From contig WRLZ01000006.1 in the NCBI GenBank assembly GCA_009777365.1, forward strand, positions 1 through 14,835: a stretch of DNA of 14,835 bases, read 5' to 3'. The notes under the pieces were generated by a model. The model was not told where the DNA came from. It saw only the letters and a list, made by a program, of their open reading frames with translations, and did no database searches. A program made the translations under genes and the position numbers. This document shows, piece by piece, positions 1 to 4,413 of the stretch; the stretch's first letter is position 1; every line of letters begins with the position of its first letter. The DNA comes from Candidatus Saccharimonadota bacterium (GTDB lineage: Bacteria; Patescibacteriota; Saccharimonadia; Saccharimonadales; Saccharimonadaceae).

Positions 1-201
1 AATCATGTTGAGGGAGAGGATGTTTATACGGATGGGGTCAGCAACACGTATGTGCGGAACGATGGAAAAGGGATGCCGGTTGCGGTGATTGGGGTGGATA
101 ATATTGCGGTGGTGAATACGCCGAACGGGATTCTGATTGCGAGGCGGGATTTGAGCAAGAATATTGGGGCGATTGCGAAAGAGATAAATAAGAAGGGGTA
201 G
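1..201 (+). CDS. Mannose-1-phosphate guanylyltransferase, C-terminal 66 residues (5' end outside window)
   Basis: Frame 1 is open from the first base to TAG at 199-201. The 66 residues include VAVIGVDNIAVVNTPNGIL followed by IARRDLSKNIGAIAKEI. This matches the family's C-terminal pattern, in which V-G-L-x-D-x-V-V-V-D-T precedes a short helix with a D-x-(A/S)-K/Q motif. The enzyme makes GDP-mannose from mannose-1-phosphate and GTP in the cytoplasm. Only the tail is visible; the nucleotidyltransferase core lies to the left. The phosphomannomutase-type gene at 735-1502, which would supply mannose-1-phosphate, supports the call. Other sugar-phosphate nucleotidyltransferases with the same tail cannot be fully excluded. 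No terminator hairpin follows; the promoter of the next gene begins 5 nt after the stop. Confidence 0.7.
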   Translation, partial: NHVEGEDVYTDGVSNTYVRNDGKGMPVAVIGVDNIAVVNTPNGILIARRDLSKNIGAIAKEINKKG

Positions 202-206
202 GGGGG

Positions 207-234
207 TTGACTGATATGGAGTTGATGGTATAAT
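207..234 (+). promoter_or_regulatory. Promoter of the 69-aa orphan gene
   Basis: TTGACT (207-212) and a perfect TATAAT (229-234) are separated by 16 nt. The predicted start is near 241, giving a leader of about 28 nt that contains AGGGGG (255-260), 8 nt before the ATG at 269. Confidence 0.75.
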
Positions 235-268
235 TAGGGTATTTTATAGTATCTAGGGGGTTGGCGCT

Positions 269-478
269 ATGTCTCAGATTTATTATGTCGAGGGCACTGG
301 GCCACCCTATAGGTGTGTCCTGGAGTTGCCCGATGGCCGCAAATTCTACAATAAGAATGAGTTTCCTAGTGAACTCGACGCACTCAATTTCATAAACTGG
401 TTTGTTCGCGATACCTACAGGGCAATTAGTCTGCATGGTGGTTTACGCGATAAACTAGAAGAGCCTCCGCGGGGTTAA
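269..478 (+). CDS. Orphan 69-aa protein of unknown function
   Basis: I do not recognise this protein. It is 69 residues, soluble-looking, with no signal peptide or membrane segment. The N-terminal half reads like a small beta-rich domain (QIYYVEGTG, then YRCVLELPDGRKFYNKNEF), followed by a helix-like stretch (SELDALNFINWFVRDTYRAI). It appears to be a real gene because it is fully equipped: a consensus promoter (207-234), a purine-rich ribosome site (255-260) at good spacing, and a Rho-independent terminator whose loop contains the stop codon. It stands alone between the guanylyltransferase and the phosphomannomutase operon. A strong promoter on the opposite strand (520-548) fires back into its 3' end, so antisense control is possible. 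Confidence 0.65.
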   Translation: MSQIYYVEGTGPPYRCVLELPDGRKFYNKNEFPSELDALNFINWFVRDTYRAISLHGGLRDKLEEPPRG

Positions 479-493
479 CGCGGAGGTCTTTAT
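464..493 (+). terminator. Rho-independent terminator of the 69-aa gene
   Basis: A perfect 8-bp stem, CCTCCGCG (464-471) with CGCGGAGG (479-486), has a 7-nt loop holding the TAA stop, then TCTTTATT. The T tract is moderate. Confidence 0.75.
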
Positions 494-519
494 TGGGGAA
501 ATACTCCCTATTATGCCCT

Positions 520-548
520 ATTATAGCACACTTTGTCAAAAAAGTCAA
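520..548 (-). promoter_or_regulatory. Leftward promoter, convergent on the 69-aa gene
   Basis: On the minus strand TTGACT (548-543) and TATAAT (525-520) are 17 nt apart, with a TGC extension before the -10. The core is almost identical to the AMP-ligase promoter at 2408-2436, including ACAAAGTGTGCTATAATA. The start would be near 513, and the RNA would run antisense into the 69-aa gene. No minus-strand gene is apparent downstream. Confidence 0.6.
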
Positions 549-669
549 GGAAAAGTGATGTTTTTGGGCTGATTTTAGTTAAGATTATGTTGGCTAACAG
601 ATGAAGAAGAATTATAGGGAATTTTCGTGACTTTTGAGATTTTGGGCACTTTTTGTGGTGTTTTGCAAG

Positions 670-698
670 TTGAAATGTTGGTGGAATGATGTTACAAT
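670..698 (+). promoter_or_regulatory. Promoter of the phosphomannomutase-rsmD operon
   Basis: TTGAAA (670-675) and TACAAT (693-698) are 17 nt apart, with a TGT extended -10. The predicted start is near 705, 30 nt before the GTG start at 735. Confidence 0.7.
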
Positions 699-734
699 TA
701 AGGCTCAAGACAATGTGAAATGAAAGGGAGAGAA

Positions 735-1502
735 GTGAAGAGAGTTTTGATTTTTGACCAGGATGATACAATAAACATTGGGAGTAAGCAGGATATTGCG
801 CCGGAGATTGGGAGGCTCTTTGTGGAGTTGTTGGGAAAGTATGAGATTGCGATTGTGACGGGAACGGGATGGGATGTTGTGAAGAGGGTTGATGTGGATA
901 CCTTGAAGGATGTTTCGTCGGAGAAATTGACGCATTATCATATTATGCCGACAACGGGTACGCAATATTGGCGGTTTGATGCTGACAAGAAGGAATGGGT
1001 GAGGCAGTATGCGAATTTTTTCACGGACGAGCAGGCCAAGAAGATTAGCGATTTGCTTGAGGCGGCGGCTAAGAAGTTCGGATATTGGGTAGAGGCTGAT
1101 GAGGGCGATGAGATTATTGAGAATCGCGGGTCGCAGATAACGTATTCGGCGCTCGGGCAGTGGGCGGATGTGGACGCGAAGAAGGCTTGGGATCCGAAGC
1201 ATGATAAGCGCGGGAAGATTGTGGCGGAAATTTTGCCGGAGATTGAGGCGATGGGGTTGCATGTGGCGATTGGTGGGTCAACTTCGATCGACGTGACGAT
1301 GCCGGGGATTGACAAGGGTTATGCTGTGCGTGAGCTGATGAAGGCGAATGGGTTTACTATGGAGGAGTGTTTGTTTATCGGGGATATGTTGCAGGAGGGT
1401 GGGAATGATTATGCCGTGAAAGCGCTTGGGATGGACACGATTGAGGTGAAGAATTGCCGAGATACGGAGATGATCCTGAGGGGAATATTGGCAGTTAGCT
1501 AA
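735..1502 (+). CDS. HAD-IIB hydrolase of the phosphomannomutase (PMM2-like) family
   Basis: The enzyme probably interconverts mannose-6-phosphate and mannose-1-phosphate. From the chosen GTG start the protein is 255 aa and opens MKRVLIFDQDDT, the HAD nucleophile motif (Asp8, with Asp10 as acid/base). Further family marks are IIENRGSQITYSALGQ, which parallels the ENR-G-M-N-x-S-P-I-G-R segment of PMM; GGSTSIDVTMPGIDKGYAVR, which parallels GGQ-S-D-V-P-G-W-DK; and FIGDMLQEGGNDYAV, the metal-binding GD and EGGND motif. An in-frame ATG lies at 720, but AGGGAG (725-730) is placed to serve the GTG at 735, so the shorter form is preferred. The stop overlaps the rsmD start (TAATG). With the upstream guanylyltransferase it suggests GDP-mannose supply. 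A different sugar-phosphate phosphatase activity remains possible. Confidence 0.75.
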   Translation: MKRVLIFDQDDTINIGSKQDIAPEIGRLFVELLGKYEIAIVTGTGWDVVKRVDVDTLKDVSSEKLTHYHIMPTTGTQYWRFDADKKEWVRQYANFFTDEQAKKISDLLEAAAKKFGYWVEADEGDEIIENRGSQITYSALGQWADVDAKKAWDPKHDKRGKIVAEILPEIEAMGLHVAIGGSTSIDVTMPGIDKGYAVRELMKANGFTMEECLFIGDMLQEGGNDYAVKALGMDTIEVKNCRDTEMILRGILAVS

Positions 1503-2056
1503 TGGGAACTCTGAGGCTGATTGCTGGAGAGTTTGGCGGGCGTTCTATTCGGACGCCCTCTAGTGATGCGACGCATCCGATGAGCGAGAGGGCGAGGGCT
1601 GGGGTTTTTAATGTTCTGGTCTCGCATGGATTCCAGTTTGAGGATGCGAATGTTTTGGATTTGTTTGCGGGGAGCGGGGCGCTGGGGCTGGAGGCTGTAG
1701 GACGAGGAGCTTCGCAGGTGACGTTTGTCGAGAAAAATCGGCAGGCGGCGGAGGCGATACGGGGGAACATTGAACAACTGGGGCTCGATAAAGAGCGGGC
1801 GAGGGTCGCGGAGCGGAATGTTTTTTCACCAGCGAGCGACATGGAGTTTGGTTTGGTTTTTTGCGATCCGCCGTATGGGGATTATGGGAAAAATGTTTCT
1901 AGGTTGGCGGAATTGTTGGACGGGCTAAGGGTTGGCGACGGTGCGGTTTTGGTTTTGAGTAGGCCGAGTGATGGCCCTGGTATGGAGCTAGCGGATTGGA
2001 GATTGTGGGGTAGTAAGAAATATGCTGAGGCGATGGTGGAGTTTTATTCGAGGTAG
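1502..2056 (+). CDS. rsmD: 16S rRNA (guanine(966)-N2)-methyltransferase RsmD
   Basis: This 184-aa class I SAM-dependent methyltransferase modifies G966 in helix 31 of 16S rRNA during 30S assembly. Visible motifs are the N-terminal LRLIAGEFGGRSI with THPMSERARAGVFN, the SAM-binding VLDLFAGSGALGLEAVGRGA (about residues 51-70), the acidic ribose-binding end of strand 2 (VTFVEKN), and the catalytic CDPPY (121-125) followed by GDYGK. The length is normal for the family. It is translationally coupled to the phosphomannomutase gene through a 1-nt TAATG overlap with no separate ribosome site. Downstream is a strong palindrome (2078-2120) without a proper T tract. Confidence 0.9.
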   Translation: MGTLRLIAGEFGGRSIRTPSSDATHPMSERARAGVFNVLVSHGFQFEDANVLDLFAGSGALGLEAVGRGASQVTFVEKNRQAAEAIRGNIEQLGLDKERARVAERNVFSPASDMEFGLVFCDPPYGDYGKNVSRLAELLDGLRVGDGAVLVLSRPSDGPGMELADWRLWGSKKYAEAMVEFYSR

Positions 2057-2077
2057 GCTTGGCTTCTTTTTGGATCT

Positions 2078-2120
2078 CCCCACGCATGCGCCGCAGGGGG
2101 CCACGGCTTTAGCCGTGGGG
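2078..2120. repeat. Palindromic element downstream of rsmD
   Basis: CCACGGCT/AGCCGTGG (2101-2118) is a tight hairpin, and CCCCACG (2078-2084) can alternatively pair with CGTGGGG (2114-2120). It lacks a T tract on either strand, so it is a poor intrinsic terminator. Its core (CC-n-CGGCTT...GCCG-n-GGGG) matches hairpin 3 of the insertion in lepA (14441-14459), which suggests one dispersed repeat family. Confidence 0.5.
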
Positions 2121-2156
2121 TGGTCTATTATGCTTATGTTGTAATAAGAAAAGGCC

Positions 2157-2185
2157 TTGAACCTTTGGTTTTTGTATGCTATAAT
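2157..2185 (+). promoter_or_regulatory. Promoter of the tandem-module small RNA
   Basis: TTGAAC (2157-2162) and TATAAT (2180-2185) are separated by 17 nt, with TGC before the -10 box (extended -10). The predicted start is at about 2191-2193, exactly where the first stem of the RNA begins. Confidence 0.75.
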
Positions 2186-2190
2186 GAATG

Positions 2191-2333
2191 AGTAGAGGGA
2201 CCGCGCGGGTTTGTTAAACCAGCGAAAGGAGTACTCTACTAAAGAGAGGATGACCGCGTGGGACCGAGAGGACTCACGAAATGGAGTATCCTTAGAATAA
2301 TTGGAGAATCCCGTTTTTGCGGGATTTTCTGTG
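2191..2333 (+). ncRNA. Unidentified structured small RNA with two homologous modules
   Basis: The stretch sits between its own promoter and a Rho-independent terminator and has no credible ORF. It folds as two similar modules. Module A (2191-2240): P1 AGTAGAG/CTCTACT; P2 CGC/GCG (2204-2206, 2222-2224), a G-A mismatch, then GGTTT/AAACC with a GTT loop. Module B (2247-2292): P1 AGGAT/ATCCT; P2 CGTGGG/CTCACG (2257-2262 is one offset arm; pairing begins at C2257-G2278), an A-A mismatch, then CC/GG capped by GAGA. The internal loop between P1 and P2 is conserved in both: ACCG on the 5' side, AAA then GGAGTA on the 3' side. The stems differ in sequence but keep pairing. I do not recognise a known RNA class; a tandem aptamer or a protein-binding sRNA are the main options. 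It could also attenuate read-through into the AMP-ligase gene. Confidence 0.6.
2304..2333 (+). terminator. Rho-independent terminator of the small RNA
   Basis: AATCCCG (2307-2313) pairs perfectly with CGGGATT (2320-2326) around a 6-nt loop, and the stem can extend to G2304-C2329. TTTTCTGTGTTTT follows from 2325. Confidence 0.75.
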
Positions 2334-2407
2334 TTTTGGGTGTTTTTTGCTACTACTGGCGAATTGGGCTTTTGAGGCGGGAAAGGATACTTTTTGGGCA
2401 AAATCTA

Positions 2408-2436
2408 TTGACTTTTTACACAAAGTGTGCTATAAT
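2408..2436 (+). promoter_or_regulatory. Promoter of the AMP-ligase gene
   Basis: TTGACT (2408-2413), a 17-nt spacer and TATAAT (2431-2436) with TGC extension form a near-perfect sigma-70-type promoter. The start is near 2443. The block 2389-2416 is almost identical to 11984-12011 before the 165-aa gene. Confidence 0.8.
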
Positions 2437-2442
2437 AATGGT

Positions 2443-2566
2443 ATTAGACTCACGCTAATTTCTTGGGTTGATTTAGAATAGGCTGTCGAGCTAGAAGCTT
2501 GACAATCTCCTAAACTAAATTAGAATTTGTCGTGAGAGAACAAAAATCTTATGGGAGGTATTGAAT
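2443..2566 (+). promoter_or_regulatory. Structured 5' leader of the AMP-ligase mRNA
   Basis: About 120 nt of non-coding leader folds into a long interrupted arm. CTCACG (2449-2454) pairs with CGTGAG (2531-2536); CTAATTT (2455-2461) with AAATTAG (2517-2523); TTTAG (2472-2476) with CTAAA (2510-2514). It is capped by TGTCGAGCT/AGCTTGACA around an AGA loop. The Shine-Dalgarno GGGAGG (2553-2558) lies outside the fold. The fold suggests a stabilising or regulatory leader; no known riboswitch class was recognised. Confidence 0.5.
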
Positions 2567-4333
2567 ATGTCAATATCGAATACGAAGGACTCTGTTTACA
2601 GTTTGTGGAGGCGGGAAAACCTATCCACTGAAGAGAGAGCGAAGATAGTTGCGTTAGACCAACTGGGTAGTGTTCCTATGACCTACGCCCAAATGGATAC
2701 TAACATACATGCTCTCGGAACGACGCTGAACACGATGTGCGGTTCGGAGGAAATAGTCACCCATTGCGGATTAGCTGCAATTGACTCAATACTGTTGTTT
2801 TTCGCAGCGAATGCGGTCGGCAAAAAGGTGAACTATTTGTTCCCGGAATTTATTTCGATGGATCCTGTCGGATACATTGAAGCAACTGGGACAAAGACGC
2901 TTGTCATCCTGGATATTTTCTATGACGAGGTTGCCGAAGCGTTGGCGAAGATTAAGTTGGACAGGGTGGTGATTTCGTCTTTGGCGGACTATGCCAGTCC
3001 GACTATTAATGAAGCGTGGCCGGATGACTTGAAAGAGATGCTTAGCAAGAGCTTGTTTGAAGAAATCCGCGACAATGCGCCTTGCGACATCGGCTATGAA
3101 CTTATCTCATGGAATGATTTCATGAGGATAGGAGAGGGCCAGACCCTTAGCCAGGAAGAGCTTTCCAAAATACCGGCAGACGATGTGGCCGGTATCTTTT
3201 ACACTGGTGGATCGACCGGTCGTCCAAAAGGAATACAGTTGACGAACGAAGGTATACTGAAGATGGGCTGGGATATTTGCGGACACCACAATGACGTTTT
3301 CGACTATATGCCTGGAGACAGAGAGTTTGTGCAAATACCCCCAGGTCATGCAATAACTATAGTTTTTACGGTTATTGGACCTATGTTGCGTGGCTGTACT
3401 TTAGCTATATGCTCGCTGTACGACATGTCGCGTTTTCTGGACGACATTAGGCTCTTGAAACCAAACCACATAATATGTTGTGCGGTTCAGTTACTTGCGC
3501 TTATTGAGCGTGCCGACCTGAAGGAGGGTGAGCTTAGTTTCGTTAAGCAAGCTGTGCAAGCGGGAGAGAAACTGTATGGGAAAGATGCCAAGAAATTAAG
3601 TGAAGCTCTTCTGTTTGCCGGCGCGCAACGCCCTCTTGTCAATGCCTATGGTATGACCGAGCTCGGGCTTATGGCTATGCTTGGTGGCTGGGGCTCGTTG
3701 GAATGGATGCCGTCATCCTATCTTGTTAGATGCCGTCTTATAGACGAGCAAGGAAACGAAATAGAAGGTGATGGTGTTGGCCAGTTAGAAATCTTGACGC
3801 CTGCCGTTATGCTTGGCTATTTCAATAACGAAAAGGCCACGGATGAGTTTTTTAGCAAAGATGGCTGGGCGATAACTGGAAATGTCGCAGAGAGGAAAAC
3901 GTTTGAAAATGGTGGCGTGTATTATGACGTGATGGGTCGCAATAGCAATGCTACTTCCTTTAACGCGCGGAATGGCGAAAGGATTTACGGTCCGATAATA
4001 GACCGTTTCATGTCAAAGTACAAGCAGGTTTTCCGGTTCCAGACAGTTGCATTGCCGGTTTCTGGTCGAAATGAAACACACGTCCTTGTTGTCCATATGG
4101 TGTTTGACGATGCGTTCAAGCACGGCAGAGATAAGTTCTTGCGTGAACTTGTTTTGGCTTGGAGGGAAGAATTCAAGGGTGCATTGGTGCCGGCAGGCTT
4201 TAGGGTCCATGAGGATTCATTGCCTATGAATTCTACGACACACAAGATAGACGTTGCCGGGATGGCGAGAGAATATGGCAGTATCCAAACCGAGCGAAAC
4301 GGAAAATTAGTACAGGTACATTTGGTGGGATAG
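2567..4333 (+). CDS. Divergent AMP-binding (ANL superfamily adenylate-forming) enzyme
   Basis: The protein is 588 aa from ATG 2567, chosen because GGGAGG (2553-2558) is 8 nt upstream; a TTG at 2561 would be only 2 nt away. Family motifs are the ATP-phosphate loop YTGGSTGRPKG (about 212-222), NAYGMTE (359-365), and a C-terminal catalytic Lys in NSTTHKID (about 560). Such enzymes adenylate a carboxylate and usually pass it to CoA or a carrier protein. Oddities: motif A7 reads TGN instead of TGD, so the ribose-binding Asp is Asn (about 439), and the A8 hinge after GR lacks the usual D-x-I-K pattern. No carrier protein, thioesterase or CoA gene lies nearby. It is monocistronic, with its own promoter, folded leader and terminator, and its codon use is less G-rich than its neighbours'. 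The substrate cannot be predicted. Confidence 0.8.
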   Translation: MSISNTKDSVYSLWRRENLSTEERAKIVALDQLGSVPMTYAQMDTNIHALGTTLNTMCGSEEIVTHCGLAAIDSILLFFAANAVGKKVNYLFPEFISMDPVGYIEATGTKTLVILDIFYDEVAEALAKIKLDRVVISSLADYASPTINEAWPDDLKEMLSKSLFEEIRDNAPCDIGYELISWNDFMRIGEGQTLSQEELSKIPADDVAGIFYTGGSTGRPKGIQLTNEGILKMGWDICGHHNDVFDYMPGDREFVQIPPGHAITIVFTVIGPMLRGCTLAICSLYDMSRFLDDIRLLKPNHIICCAVQLLALIERADLKEGELSFVKQAVQAGEKLYGKDAKKLSEALLFAGAQRPLVNAYGMTELGLMAMLGGWGSLEWMPSSYLVRCRLIDEQGNEIEGDGVGQLEILTPAVMLGYFNNEKATDEFFSKDGWAITGNVAERKTFENGGVYYDVMGRNSNATSFNARNGERIYGPIIDRFMSKYKQVFRFQTVALPVSGRNETHVLVVHMVFDDAFKHGRDKFLRELVLAWREEFKGALVPAGFRVHEDSLPMNSTTHKIDVAGMAREYGSIQTERNGKLVQVHLVG

Positions 4334-4348
4334 GAGGTTGTTTATTTG

Positions 4349-4388
4349 GCTCGCTGGTCGAAATTTGGACTAGCGGGCTTTTCTTTTT
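4349..4388 (+). terminator. Rho-independent terminator of the AMP-ligase gene
   Basis: An 11-bp stem (4349-4359 with 4368-4378, two G-T pairs) is followed by TTTTCTTTTT. Its 3' arm can instead pair CTAGCGG (4370-4376) with CCGCTAG (4389-4395), a mutually exclusive second hairpin. Confidence 0.85.
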
Positions 4389-4413
4389 CCGCTAGACATG
4401 ATATTATTAAATT

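Noticed and set aside
38..436. 132-aa minus-strand ORF that might explain the convergent promoter
   Set aside because: It is opposite the guanylyltransferase tail and the 69-aa gene, is low complexity (Ser, Pro, Gln) and has no ribosome site; it is a shadow ORF.
2191..2333. T-box riboswitch, because of GGGACCGCG
   Set aside because: The T-box bulge should lie just before the terminator after a specifier stem; here the motif is at the 5' end, occurs twice, and its first T is replaced. No aminoacyl-tRNA synthetase or amino-acid gene follows directly.
2258..2458. 66-aa ORF on the plus strand
   Set aside because: It runs through the small RNA, its terminator and the next promoter, and has no ribosome site.
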